Below the pieces are notes generated by a model. It was not told the origin of the DNA and did no database searches. It saw only the letters and a program-made list of their open reading frames with translations. Positions 1-8,909 of a stretch of 64,000 nt of DNA are shown piece after piece (the first letter of the stretch is position 1; the number at the start of each line of letters is the position of its first letter). The stretch spans positions 248,001 to 312,000 of the forward strand of contig NZ_FCNU01000011.1 of the NCBI RefSeq assembly GCF_001545115.1, in the 5' to 3' direction. Both the position numbers and the translations under genes were made by a program. The DNA comes from Candidatus Protochlamydia phocaeensis (lineage in GTDB: Bacteria; Chlamydiota; Chlamydiia; Chlamydiales; Parachlamydiaceae).

Positions 1-1
1 C

Positions 2-1201
2 TCCAAATTTCTGACCAATTTCCGCGCGCCTTATCAAGCCAGCGTCATCGATCAGCTTTTGGCCGAAGATGCCTTGATCATCGGTAAAACCAATATGGAT
101 GAATTTGCCATGGGTTCATCGACCGAGAATTCTGCGCTGCAAAAAACCCGCAATCCTTGGAATCTTGCTTGTACGCCAGGAGGCTCCTCCGGCGGTTCAG
201 CTGCGGCTGTAGCTGCACGGATGGCCCCTCTAGCTTTAGGCAGCGACACGGGCGGATCTGTCCGCCTGCCAGCAGCATTCTGCGGGGTGGTTGGTTTCAA
301 ACCGACTTATGGAAGGGTTTCTCGCTATGGCCTGGTGGCCTACGGCTCTTCGCTCGACCAAATCGGACCTTTGGCAACCAACACGGCAGACACTGCCCTT
401 TTAATGGAAGTGATTGGAAGACACTGCGAAAAAGATTCGACCAGCATCCCTCAAGATCCTGAAGCTTATTTGAGCCAATTTACTTCTTCCATTCAAGGAA
501 TGAAGATCGGCATTCCATGGCAATTTTTAGAAGGACTGGCTGATGAGCCTAAGAAGGTTTTCCAACAGTCCGTTGATTTGATGAAGGATTTAGGCGCCGA
601 AATTGTCGAAGTAGACTTGAGCATTCTCAAATACTCTGTTGCAGTCTATTACATTTTAGCGACAGCCGAGGCATCAACCAATTTGGCGCGCTTTGACGGC
701 ATTCGCTACGGGCAGCGCTCCGCACGGGCCAAGACGCTCGAAGAGGTCTATGATTTCTCTAAAGAGGAAGGCTTCGGCCCTGAAGTCAAAAGGCGCATCA
801 TGCTGGGGACATTCGTTCTATCCGCAGGCTATCAGGATGCTTATTACAAAAAGGCGCAAAAGGTGCGCACTTTAATTTTGCGCAGCTATAAAGCTGCCTT
901 CAATAAATGCGATCTGATCGCTTCCCCAGTCTCTCCATTTGCAGCATTTGAAATCGGGGCAATTAAAGATCCGTTGCAGATGTATTTAGAAGACATTTAT
1001 ACCATCGGGATTAACTTGGCAGGCCTTCCGGCCATTAGCCTTCCCAATGGCTTTAGCCAAGATGGCAAACCCATGGGCTTGCAATTGATCGGCCCTCAAA
1101 AGCATGATAGGCACGTTTTAAACGTCGCTCATATTCTAGAAAATGCGTTACCCATTCGCAATGCCATCCCCGAACTTGTCAAAGAGGAGAATCCTGCATG
1201 A
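2..1201 (+). CDS. gatA: Glutamyl-tRNA(Gln) amidotransferase subunit A, 5' truncated
   Basis: Amidase subunit of GatCAB, which converts Glu-tRNA(Gln) (and often Asp-tRNA(Asn)) to the amide form in the cytoplasm. The frame is open from base 2, so the real start lies before the window; 399 residues are visible and roughly 90 are missing compared with the usual ~490. The amidase-signature triad can be seen: Lys in GKTNMDEFAMGSS, the cis-Ser in GGSSGGSAAAVAA and the nucleophile Ser in LGSDTGGSVRLPA. The stop overlaps the gatB start (ATGA), so the two are translationally coupled. gatC would be expected just upstream. A tRNA-Gln gene occurs at 48.1 kb in this window. Confidence 0.97.
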   Translation, partial: SKFLTNFRAPYQASVIDQLLAEDALIIGKTNMDEFAMGSSTENSALQKTRNPWNLACTPGGSSGGSAAAVAARMAPLALGSDTGGSVRLPAAFCGVVGFKPTYGRVSRYGLVAYGSSLDQIGPLATNTADTALLMEVIGRHCEKDSTSIPQDPEAYLSQFTSSIQGMKIGIPWQFLEGLADEPKKVFQQSVDLMKDLGAEIVEVDLSILKYSVAVYYILATAEASTNLARFDGIRYGQRSARAKTLEEVYDFSKEEGFGPEVKRRIMLGTFVLSAGYQDAYYKKAQKVRTLILRSYKAAFNKCDLIASPVSPFAAFEIGAIKDPLQMYLEDIYTIGINLAGLPAISLPNGFSQDGKPMGLQLIGPQKHDRHVLNVAHILENALPIRNAIPELVKEENPA

Positions 1202-2682
1202 GCCATAAATACCCCCATCCTTCGCATTCTGATTGGGAAGCCGTCATTGGCTTAGAGATCCACGTTGAGCTAAATACGAAATCAAAATTATTCAGCGTTG
1301 CCCCCAATCATTTCGGAGATGATCCAAATACCAATATTACAGAAGTCTGTACGGGACAGCCAGGCGCACTTCCCGTGCTCAATAAAGAAGCTGTACGCAA
1401 GGCTGTCCAATTTGGCTGCGCCATCCAAGCCAAAGTGGCCAAATTTAGCAAATTTGACCGTAAATCTTATTTTTATCCCGATAGCCCGCGTAATTTCCAA
1501 ATTACACAATATGACCAGCCTATTGTCCTAGGAGGCACTGTCATTGCAGAAGTAGATGGCGAAGAAAAATCGTTTGCCGTGAACCGCGTTCATCTGGAAG
1601 ACGATGCAGGCATGCTGAAGCATTTTTCCACTTTTGCAGGCGTTGATTATAACCGAGCCGGATGCCCTTTGATCGAGATAGTTTCGGAGCCTTGCATTCA
1701 CACCCCTCGCGAGGCGGTGGCATATGCCATGGCCATTAAAGCCATTTTGCAATATATCGATGCGTCCGATTGCAACATGGAAGAAGGCTCTTTGCGCGTC
1801 GACACTAACGTCTCCGTCCGTTTAAAAGGAGAGAACAAGCTCCGCAATAAAATTGAAATTAAGAATATGAATTCTTTCAGTTTTATGGAAATGGCTTTAA
1901 AATCGGAGATCAATCGGCAAATTCAAGCGTATTTAGATAATCCCCACCTGCCGCATGATCAGGTGATCGAACAAGCGACCTATCGCTGGGATCCAGAAAA
2001 ACAAGAGACGGTCTTAATGCGCCGCAAAGAATCTGCTGATGACTACCGCTATTTCCCGGAGCCGGACCTAGTTCCCATTATTTTAACAGACGAATACATT
2101 GAAGAAATCAGAGAAGGGCTGCCGGAGCTGCCTCTACAGCGCGAGCGCCGCTATGTCCGCCAGCTGGGATTATCCCCCCATCATGCGTTTGCCCTGACAA
2201 GCGAAAAAGCGCTAGCGGATTATTTTGAAAAAGCGCTCAACTCTTGCTCGAACGCCCGCAGCCTGGCCAATTGGCTGCTCGTCGAGTTTCCCGGGCGATT
2301 AAAAGAGAGTGGAGAAGATGTGATCACCATCGGCATTAAGCCCGAACATGCCGCTTCTTTAATTAACCTTATTGAAAAAGGAACCATCACCGGGCGCATT
2401 GCGAAAAGCGTTGCGGATGACATGGTCGCTGCGCCAGGAAAGGACCCCGCGGAAATCGTGGCGGCCAATCCTGATTATAAGCCTCTGAACGACCAAGCTG
2501 AGATTGAGCGCTTTGTCGATCAGGTTTTAGCCGAGAACGGACAATCCGTTGTCGATTTTAAAGCCGGACGTGATAAAGCATTTGCCTTCCTAGTCGGTCA
2601 AGTGATGAAGCTATGCAAAGGCAAAGCCTCTCCGCAACTCGTCAACGACCTTCTCAAACAAAAAATTTCCCAAATGCCTTAA
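1198..2682 (+). CDS. gatB: Aspartyl/glutamyl-tRNA amidotransferase subunit B
   Basis: Kinase-like subunit of GatCAB that binds the mischarged tRNA and activates its carboxylate with ATP. At 494 aa it is the usual family length. The N-terminal catalytic domain opens with the GLEIHVELNTKSKLF motif, and the MEEGSLRVDTNVSVR motif follows near residue 200. The C-terminal ~150 residues are the helical and YqeY-like tail domains that contact tRNA. The ATG overlaps the gatA stop by four bases. A strong hairpin just downstream (2692-2718) probably closes the operon. Confidence 0.97.
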   Translation: MSHKYPHPSHSDWEAVIGLEIHVELNTKSKLFSVAPNHFGDDPNTNITEVCTGQPGALPVLNKEAVRKAVQFGCAIQAKVAKFSKFDRKSYFYPDSPRNFQITQYDQPIVLGGTVIAEVDGEEKSFAVNRVHLEDDAGMLKHFSTFAGVDYNRAGCPLIEIVSEPCIHTPREAVAYAMAIKAILQYIDASDCNMEEGSLRVDTNVSVRLKGENKLRNKIEIKNMNSFSFMEMALKSEINRQIQAYLDNPHLPHDQVIEQATYRWDPEKQETVLMRRKESADDYRYFPEPDLVPIILTDEYIEEIREGLPELPLQRERRYVRQLGLSPHHAFALTSEKALADYFEKALNSCSNARSLANWLLVEFPGRLKESGEDVITIGIKPEHAASLINLIEKGTITGRIAKSVADDMVAAPGKDPAEIVAANPDYKPLNDQAEIERFVDQVLAENGQSVVDFKAGRDKAFAFLVGQVMKLCKGKASPQLVNDLLKQKISQMP

Positions 2683-2691
2683 TTGTTTTCG

Positions 2692-2718
2692 CATCAGCCG
2701 CTCCAAAAGCGGCTGATG
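2692..2718 (+). terminator. Hairpin after gatB
   Basis: Perfect 11-bp inverted repeat (CATCAGCCGCT / AGCGGCTGATG) with a 5-base loop, starting 9 bases after the gatB stop. No continuous T-run follows directly, so it may be an imperfect intrinsic terminator or a 3'-end stabilising hairpin. Confidence 0.6.
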
Positions 2719-3033
2719 AAATGCAAATAAATATTTTTGAAAATTCTATTATTGATCAAGCAGGCCTACCCTTGGGATAAGCGTAGATACGCAAAGAATA
2801 AAAAGATTCGTTCAATAGCTTCATTATTCCGATGATAGCAAGCTGGATATCTTCCCTCTTGTTACAGCAATTAATGGCTTTATTTAATGGTATCCACGTT
2901 TCACTTATGCGGAATCGCTGGGCCATTTTTATCTCTGCACCGTTCCATTATGCGTTGCCCTTGCACGCCCATTCAAAGAGCGAGGCAAAAATGACAGGGG
3001 TGAAGAGGTAAAACCAAAAATGGCACTAAAAGG
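2719..3033. other. Intergenic stretch, no gene seen
   Basis: AT-rich spacer between gatB and the convergent SycD-like gene. No ORF with credible start and composition and no RNA gene was recognised. The repeat at 3034-3158 follows directly. Confidence 0.4.
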
Positions 3034-3158
3034 ATTTATAAAAACCGCTAATGACCTCGATTCGCCTTCTTTTCCCCTATGGCTTCATAGAGAGAAAATG
3101 CTCTCGAAATATCGGTTATTATGGGCTTTAACACGCTCTAAGAGGATGTATTAAACCC
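3034..3158. repeat. Dispersed intergenic repeat (family A), two adjoining pieces
   Basis: Contains the family core AAAACCGCTAATGACC followed by GATTC, and at 3136 the terminal motif CTCTAAGAGGATGTATTAAA. Read on the minus strand, the terminal piece encodes the last residues (F-N-T-S-S) and the TAG stop of the SycD-like gene. The same core recurs near 24.1, 41.0, 48.35, 57.55 and 60.1 kb. Confidence 0.65.
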
Positions 3159-3659
3159 ATCATGCTTGAGTAGAATACGCTTGGCTTCTTGCGCCTGCCG
3201 CTTTAATTCGGCATACTCCTCAAATTCATTAGATGTTTCAATCGCCAAATCTAAAGCTTGCAAAGCGCTTTCGCGATCATGAATGGCAAATAGACATTTA
3301 GCTAAGTAAAAATAGGGAACTGGACTTGAGATATCGCATAAGGCCGCTAATTCATAGGCATCAATAGCCGCCTCATAATCTTGGCACATCTGTGTTGCCA
3401 TTCCTAAACCGAGCCAATAATCATGATTATGGAGATTTAAAGTGGCCAAAAAAAGAAAAGCATTAGCTGCATCAACGTAACGCTTATGCTCAAACAATTG
3501 ATAAGCGGCGCCATAGAATTTTGCCATCGTTGAATCTGAAAATCCCAGAATTTCTTGGGCCGTTTTTCCTTCTGCCAATTCTTTCTGCAGCAATTTTTTA
3601 TTTTTCAACTTCTCTTTAACTTTTTTCGATAATCGAAATTCGCTTAAATCATCTTTCAT
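3138..3659 (-). CDS. SycD/LcrH-family type III secretion chaperone
   Basis: TPR protein of 173 aa matching class II type III secretion chaperones (SycD/LcrH/IpgC), which bind translocators or effectors in the cytosol before secretion. After a charged Lys-rich N-terminus come about three tandem TPR helical pairs, including LFEHKRYVDAANAFLFLATL, DYWLGLGMATQMCQDYEAAI and PYFYLAKCLFAIHDRESAL. Family length is about 160-230 aa. No translocator or secretion apparatus gene adjoins it, so it is an orphan here and its client is unknown. The last five residues and the stop lie in a dispersed repeat. Confidence 0.88.
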   Translation of the reverse strand: MKDDLSEFRLSKKVKEKLKNKKLLQKELAEGKTAQEILGFSDSTMAKFYGAAYQLFEHKRYVDAANAFLFLATLNLHNHDYWLGLGMATQMCQDYEAAIDAYELAALCDISSPVPYFYLAKCLFAIHDRESALQALDLAIETSNEFEEYAELKRQAQEAKRILLKHDGFNTSS

Positions 3660-3847
3660 GGCTTCCTCGGAATGCTATTTTTATTTTATTAAAATATTTT
3701 TAAACAGTCAAATTATTAGATTATAAAAATAAAATCACCCACTCAATAATCCATGAATATTATTGTCAGAAGAGAATAAAAAGTGTATGATTCTACCTGG
3801 ACAATTTATTTGATATACAGACAAAGCAAAAGGTGCGGAGGAATTTT

Positions 3848-4342
3848 ATGATTGAAACCATCCGTTATTACGGCAATCATACTGTTTTCGGTTCAATTGT
3901 AGATGGAGTCTCGACGATTTTAGATGCGATCAATAATGCAATTAATCGAGTTGCATTGGGAATTTTATTGCAAGTCGCTCTTACGGCCCCTCTCTTTTAT
4001 TTACATCACAATCTTTTTGCCTTAGGCTTTGTCATTGGATTTGTTTTCGATCGCCAAGTGCGAGAAGTCGTAGAAAAAGTCAATGTCGTCTATAATGCCC
4101 ACCGCTCTCTATTAGAGAAAATTTTATTCTTTGGCGGAGGAAGCTTATTAGCTGTTCTGACAATGCCGACATCCATCGTGATTGCTACTTTATATTATTC
4201 TGCTCAATGGGGAGCTCTCCTCTATCAAAATAGCCTAGGCAGACAAAGGCAAAGAAATCCCGATCCAGCGCCTACTCCTCTTGAGGAAATTATTGTAATC
4301 CCTTCTGAAGCTGCAATTATTCAACCACCCGTCAACTTATAA
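3848..4342 (+). CDS. Small membrane protein of unknown function
   Basis: Not recognised. The start was set at ATG 3848 because a strong GCGGAGG ribosome-binding site lies 5 bases upstream; a longer reading from GTG 3833 would run through that site. The product has 164 aa. Hydrophobic segments at about residues 36-68 (ALGILLQVALTAPLFYL and the following GFVIGFVF) and 94-126 (ILFFGGGSLLAVLTMP and onward) suggest two hairpin-like membrane regions separated by a basic linker. The C-terminus is hydrophilic and Pro-rich. Two closely spaced bilobed hydrophobic segments also occur in chlamydial inclusion-membrane proteins, so an Inc-type protein is possible. Confidence 0.7.
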   Translation: MIETIRYYGNHTVFGSIVDGVSTILDAINNAINRVALGILLQVALTAPLFYLHHNLFALGFVIGFVFDRQVREVVEKVNVVYNAHRSLLEKILFFGGGSLLAVLTMPTSIVIATLYYSAQWGALLYQNSLGRQRQRNPDPAPTPLEEIIVIPSEAAIIQPPVNL

Positions 4343-4360
4343 TTTTTTTCATAAAGAAGA

Positions 4361-5248
4361 TTATCGGATAGGATGCTGGCGAGGGTGAAAGGCTTGAAAA
4401 GCCTCTTGCAAATGCGTGCAGCTAACGTGCGTATAGCGATCAGTGCTGCTGATATGGGCATGTCCTAATAATTCTTGAATGATGCGCAAATCTGCGCCAT
4501 TATCCAATAAATGCGTGGCAAAAGAGTGACGGAAGGTATGGGGAGAAATAGATTTGCTAATACCGGCTTGCCGGGCATAAAGCTTGACAAGCCTCCAGAC
4601 CTGAATGCGATCTAAAGGTTTATGGGTTCGCGAGACAAAAAGAGCGTCTTGCCGCTCGTCCGCAGAGGCGTCCCTAAAAGCCAAATAGCGATCAACGGCC
4701 GCAATGGCCTTCGTTCCAATTGGAACGACTCTTTCCTTTCCGCCCTTTCCTTGAACACGGATAAAGGTATCATCAACATCCTGGATTTTGAGCTGGCATA
4801 GCTCTGAGGCCCTCAGTCCGCTTGCATATAGCACTTCCAAAATGGCCCGGTCGCGAGCCCCTTCCTTTGTCTGGCAATTAGGCTGCTGCATCAGTTTATC
4901 CATCTCCTCCGGCGTCAGCACATCGGGAATGAGCTGCCAGAGCTTTGGCGTCTCCAGAAGCAGCGTCACATTTGAAGAGAGGAGCCTTTCTCTTTTTAGA
5001 AAGCGGAAAAGCACCTTAATCGCAATAAGGGCCCGGCAAATAGAAGACGGGGCATAGTCCCCCCGTTGCTTGTCCGCGAGGAAGCTCGTAATATGCTCCA
5101 GCCCCACGTCCGCCCAGGCTTTTACTTGCTGGCCTTCCAAAAAGGTTAAGAAAACCGACACATCTCTTCGATATGCTTCTAATGTATTGAGAGCCAATCC
5201 TTTTTCGGCAACCAAATAAGTAGCAAAATCTTCTATATCCTCTTTCAT
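4361..5248 (-). CDS. xerD: Tyrosine recombinase XerD
   Basis: Site-specific tyrosine recombinase that resolves chromosome dimers at dif together with XerC. At 295 aa it is full length: an N-terminal core-binding domain (about 1-90) and a catalytic domain. The catalytic residues are present: Arg in LYASGLRASELCQL, Lys in GKGGKERVVP, His and Arg in SPHTFRHSFATHLL, His in LLGHAHISSTDRY and the nucleophile Tyr272. The FHPR near the C-terminus and the whole layout fit XerD better than XerC. It lies 25 bases downstream of an unknown gene and is probably co-transcribed with it. There is no phage gene nearby, so this is a housekeeping copy. Confidence 0.92.
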   Translation of the reverse strand: MKEDIEDFATYLVAEKGLALNTLEAYRRDVSVFLTFLEGQQVKAWADVGLEHITSFLADKQRGDYAPSSICRALIAIKVLFRFLKRERLLSSNVTLLLETPKLWQLIPDVLTPEEMDKLMQQPNCQTKEGARDRAILEVLYASGLRASELCQLKIQDVDDTFIRVQGKGGKERVVPIGTKAIAAVDRYLAFRDASADERQDALFVSRTHKPLDRIQVWRLVKLYARQAGISKSISPHTFRHSFATHLLDNGADLRIIQELLGHAHISSTDRYTHVSCTHLQEAFQAFHPRQHPIR

Positions 5249-5273
5249 GCATCTTCCTCGGGCGCCTATCTAA

Positions 5274-5780
5274 TTAAGTCATGTGGGATAATTTTTCAGC
5301 AATTGCCTGCTGAATGCGAACGATTTCAATTTGAGAAATGGGAAGGATTTTAGCTCTAATAAACTCTTCGTGTTGAAGAATTTCATATAATCCCCACGTT
5401 GCCCCCTCGCTCTCAAATTCCTGCCTGAGAGCTAAGCGTCTAGCATGAGATAAAAAAATAATTAAGACAAAAATTTCCTCTTCATGCTGCGCGGCCTGGC
5501 CTAATAAGCTTTTTAAAAGCGTTAAGGCTTTTTCAGAGCGGGAAGAAGGCGCCGCTTTTTTTGGCTCGATTTTTGATTTCCAATAGCCTGAGCTATTTGA
5601 CAGATCTTGCTGGCTGCTGAATTGCTCCCAACAAGCAACGCAAAAGTCTTGCCTGCTTATCTGGCCATTATCATTTTCCCTTAACAAGGAATAATACTCC
5701 ATGCCGGGAAGCAGGCGCTCTCCTTTTTCCGAGCAGGACTGGCTTCTTTTGGGAATGTCAATTTGAAAAAATATGCTCAT
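5274..5780 (-). CDS. Conserved protein of unknown function upstream of xerD
   Basis: 168 aa. The N-terminal half has two cysteines in CVACWEQF plus an upstream Cys in SQSCSEKGERLLPG, a layout suggesting a small metal-binding knuckle. The PGMEYYSLLRE stretch is reminiscent of a family I recall from planctomycetes and relatives. The C-terminal half is helical (LVIIFLSHARRLALRQEFE). The ATG at 5780 is the only reasonable start. Co-directional with xerD at 25 bases. No function can be assigned. Confidence 0.75.
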   Translation of the reverse strand: MSIFFQIDIPKRSQSCSEKGERLLPGMEYYSLLRENDNGQISRQDFCVACWEQFSSQQDLSNSSGYWKSKIEPKKAAPSSRSEKALTLLKSLLGQAAQHEEEIFVLIIFLSHARRLALRQEFESEGATWGLYEILQHEEFIRAKILPISQIEIVRIQQAIAEKLSHMT

Positions 5781-6011
5781 GATTTAGAGAAATTGTTCTT
5801 CTTGAGGAATTGAAGTTTTATATGTTTTGCAATGGAACATAACAAGCGCATCGGTCTCGAGCACTGTGCGGTTTAAATAGTTGAGATGAGGTGGCTATGG
5901 GCTGCGGCCCATGCCGCCCCCACAGCGATTTACTTGGCAGTTTTGGACTTGAACATATCCTTTGCTGCATTTACCGATGCAAATATCAAATGCTGAAGCA
6001 AGCCTATTATT

Positions 6012-7643
6012 CTAATGAAAATGCTCTAAATGTTTCAAGTAAGCATCGCCTAAAGGATAAAAGGCGCGGTCTTGGGCTTGATCCCGCTGGGCCGCAAACC
6101 GCTCAATAATCTTATTGGACAGTACTTTGCCAAGCTGAACTCCCTCTTGATCGAAAGAATTAATCCCCCATATAAAGCCCTCAAAGGCCACCTTGTTCTC
6201 AAAAAAAGATAAAAAAGCCCCCAATGCAAAGGGAGTGAGTTGCTCGCCTAATAAAATATGCGTTGGACGATTGCCCGGGAAAAACTTATTTGGGTTATCA
6301 GATGTTTGCCCGGTCGCCAAAGCTAGACTCTGCGCAAATAAATTTGCCAATAGCTTTTCTTGTGAAGTCGTTCCTTCAATCTCCAAGTCTTTTCCATATT
6401 GGCTCTTTTTAAATCCAACCATGCATACCGGAATGACTGCGGTTCCTTGATGCAGCAATTGAAAGAAAGAATGTTGGGCATTGGTTCCGGGCTCCCCCCA
6501 GATGACAGGGCCTGTTTGAAAATTCACAGATTGCCCTTGCTGATCGATGCGCTTCCCATTCGATTCCATTTCGACCTGCTGGATATGGGCTGGATAGCGG
6601 AGAAGCGCTTGAGAATAGGGAATAAGCGCTAGCGTGGGATAATTTAAAAAATTGCGATTCCAGATGCTAAGCAGAGCGGCCAATAATGGCAAGTTTTTAT
6701 GCAAATCGCTTTGCAAAGCCGCCAAGTCCATGGCATGGGCGCCTCTTAAAAACTCCCAAAAAACATCAAAGCCAAAGGCAAACGATAAGATGACCGCTCC
6801 GCACATTGAAGTCGTAGAATAGCGCCCGCCTATCCAATCCCATAAATGAAAGACTTCTAAATATTTCTTGCGATTATCCATGGGAGTGCCAGGCATTGTA
6901 ATGGCCACAAAATGCTCTTGGGGATTTAAATGAGCCTCTTTAAACCTGGTGCATACCAGCTCTTCATTAATTGCCGTTTCTAAGGTTGTTCCCGATTTGG
7001 AAATGACGAGAACCAGCGTTCTCTTTAAATCTTTCACCTGCTTTAGAACCCCGGCCGCATCGTCTGGATCAACATTGGAAATAAAATGCACGCGCTTGCC
7101 AGCCTTTCGCAAGTGCTCAAGGGCCAAAAAGTTGGCACGCGGGCCCAAGTCTGAGCCGCCAATCCCTACAGAAATAATGTCATCAAAGCGATTTTCCACC
7201 TCTATTTTGGACAAAAAAGACTTTAATTTATCGATCTCTTGCCTAGCCAAAAGTGCAGCTTCTTTGGCCTTGGGAGCAGTACGAGGCTCTTCGAAAAAAT
7301 CCCGTGTTGCCGTATGCAAGGCAGGCCGGTTTTCTGACGGATAACCCTCAATATGATTGACGATTTCCCCATTCTGCATGGCATTCATCTTTTTCAAGAC
7401 CTGAGCCTCTTGAGCCAGCTGCTGCAGAGCTTGCATGACTTCGTCCGTCACTTTTTCAGTTCCATATAACAGCTTAAAACCGCAAGCTTCGCTACAATAT
7501 GTTGCCAAGCGCTCAGGAGTCAACTGTCCAGGCTTTGCTAGATCAATAGGGTTTTGAGCAAGCGCTTGAAGCTTTTCAGCTGCGGGATAATTTAAAAAAG
7601 AAGGCTGTTGTTGAGCCATGCGACCCTCTTTGACAAATGACAT
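6012..7643 (-). CDS. pgi: Glucose-6-phosphate isomerase
   Basis: Interconverts glucose-6-phosphate and fructose-6-phosphate in cytosolic glycolysis. It has 543 aa, the size of the large bacterial/eukaryotic PGI type. Family signatures are present: SVGIGGSDLGPRA (phosphate loop), LVISKSGTTLETAIN, DWIGGRYSTTSM and AQHSFFQLLHQGT, with the catalytic Glu of the central region in GEPGTNAQH. The start ATG at 7643 has a GAGGAG site 5-6 bases upstream; an internal ATG (MAQQQ) at 7619 is less well placed. pgi is followed in Chlamydia by an unknown gene, and an unknown gene also lies next to it here. Confidence 0.96.
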   Translation of the reverse strand: MSFVKEGRMAQQQPSFLNYPAAEKLQALAQNPIDLAKPGQLTPERLATYCSEACGFKLLYGTEKVTDEVMQALQQLAQEAQVLKKMNAMQNGEIVNHIEGYPSENRPALHTATRDFFEEPRTAPKAKEAALLARQEIDKLKSFLSKIEVENRFDDIISVGIGGSDLGPRANFLALEHLRKAGKRVHFISNVDPDDAAGVLKQVKDLKRTLVLVISKSGTTLETAINEELVCTRFKEAHLNPQEHFVAITMPGTPMDNRKKYLEVFHLWDWIGGRYSTTSMCGAVILSFAFGFDVFWEFLRGAHAMDLAALQSDLHKNLPLLAALLSIWNRNFLNYPTLALIPYSQALLRYPAHIQQVEMESNGKRIDQQGQSVNFQTGPVIWGEPGTNAQHSFFQLLHQGTAVIPVCMVGFKKSQYGKDLEIEGTTSQEKLLANLFAQSLALATGQTSDNPNKFFPGNRPTHILLGEQLTPFALGAFLSFFENKVAFEGFIWGINSFDQEGVQLGKVLSNKIIERFAAQRDQAQDRAFYPLGDAYLKHLEHFH

Positions 7644-7739
7644 AGTTTCTCCTCATTGGAATAAAAAGCTAATTGTAAAAATGAATACTTTATTCATTTT
7701 TATCAATCTTCCTTTTGAAGATGCTTATCAATTCAAGAC

Positions 7740-8903
7740 CTATTCTTCCAATTGCAAGCAAAAGTCCTTAAATATCAACTCTTGAGGAAATCCCAGACAC
7801 TCTCCGGTCGAAACCACCGTGCCCCCTGCAGCACAAAATCCCTGCAATTTACGTTTTCCTTGATGGCTTAATCCCGTTGGAGCATATAGTAAATAATCCA
7901 GTCCATCCCAATTCGTAATCAGGTGATCCTCAGCAATTAAACGAAACGGTACAGCACGTTCAAGCAAGCGGCGCAAAGCGTGATCCAATCCATCAAAATA
8001 AGACGGACGAAAACAAGACATGGAAGGCAGGCAGATTCCTATTTTAATTTCTTTAGGTAACGGAACATATAAAGCGGGTTGCTTGCCTACATAGCCATAA
8101 GAGAAGGAGGGAGAATCCCATCCCCAAGCCGCCAAAGGAAGCGTAGCTCCCTTTAACGCCAAATTGAGATGCTCAAACCTTTCCGGATGAAGTAATTGCG
8201 CCTGCCATAAAGGGCGATCTTTAAGGGAAGAGGCGTCTAAGAATAAATAACAGGGCAAGGCATCGGGCAAACGAGAAGCCAATAAGGCCAAATATTCAAT
8301 TCGCACATCCCGGCAAAAAATCCTAAGCAGCTGTCTACCGCCTTCGCTCTGCTCTAAATCTTGCGGGGTAAGATGGGCGAAAGAAGAGAGGGAAAGGCCG
8401 GTTTCTTCTTTAAATGAGCGCTGATCTTTGAAGCCTTCTTCCAACCACTCTCGTAAATTATGCAATTGAATATCGTCCCAGGAAAAATGGCGGCTAAAAT
8501 CCGCACTTCCTCGATAGAGAGATAATCCCAGAGTGACAGCTTTAAATTCTTTCCATAGCGTATCGCGGAAATGCTCCAGAGATAGGCATAGCGACAGATA
8601 TTGCGTTTGATTTGTCAAAGCAAAAGGCAGCTGATCGAACAATCCAAGCTCAATCTCCCACAGTAAAACTTTTCCTTCTAAAACAGCTTGATGGGCCTCT
8701 TTTCGCGCCTTTTCCCATGTCAAGTCCGCCTGCATACGCCCATCCAAGCGGATACAGACCGCATTGAAAGGAGCTGTCATATTCTCTTGGCCCTCTTCAC
8801 AGACATAGGGAATAAAAGGAGATTTTTTAAATAAATAGTGCGGACGATCCCATTGAAGCGCATCTGTGTTTTCTTCTTCAAAAATATCTTGTTCTTCTTC
8901 CAT
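7740..8903 (-). CDS. Unknown protein with beta-galactosidase-like layout
   Basis: About 387 aa from ATG 8903; a GTG at 8909 that abuts the trmB stop is an alternative start. No family was recognised with certainty. The middle region (LGLSLYRGSADFSRHF, then a predicted helix and a Phe-rich stretch) resembles a TIM-barrel glycosidase strand. The C-terminus (DGLDYLLYAPTGLSHQGKR then FCAAGGTVVSTG) resembles the amidotransferase-like middle domain of GH42 beta-galactosidases. This is inference from pattern only; no catalytic acid pair can be named. It follows trmB with almost no gap, so the two are coupled. Confidence 0.75.
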   Translation of the reverse strand: MEEEQDIFEEENTDALQWDRPHYLFKKSPFIPYVCEEGQENMTAPFNAVCIRLDGRMQADLTWEKARKEAHQAVLEGKVLLWEIELGLFDQLPFALTNQTQYLSLCLSLEHFRDTLWKEFKAVTLGLSLYRGSADFSRHFSWDDIQLHNLREWLEEGFKDQRSFKEETGLSLSSFAHLTPQDLEQSEGGRQLLRIFCRDVRIEYLALLASRLPDALPCYLFLDASSLKDRPLWQAQLLHPERFEHLNLALKGATLPLAAWGWDSPSFSYGYVGKQPALYVPLPKEIKIGICLPSMSCFRPSYFDGLDHALRRLLERAVPFRLIAEDHLITNWDGLDYLLYAPTGLSHQGKRKLQGFCAAGGTVVSTGECLGFPQELIFKDFCLQLEE

Positions 8904-8909
8904 GATCAC

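Noticed and set aside
52-300. 82-aa reading frame antisense to gatA
   Set aside because: Lies entirely within the well-supported gatA gene, and its composition follows from the reverse of gatA codons.
4361-5248. Considered xerD as a phage or island integrase marking a mobile element
   Set aside because: Sequence and length match the housekeeping XerD and no phage, att repeat or tRNA insertion site flanks it.
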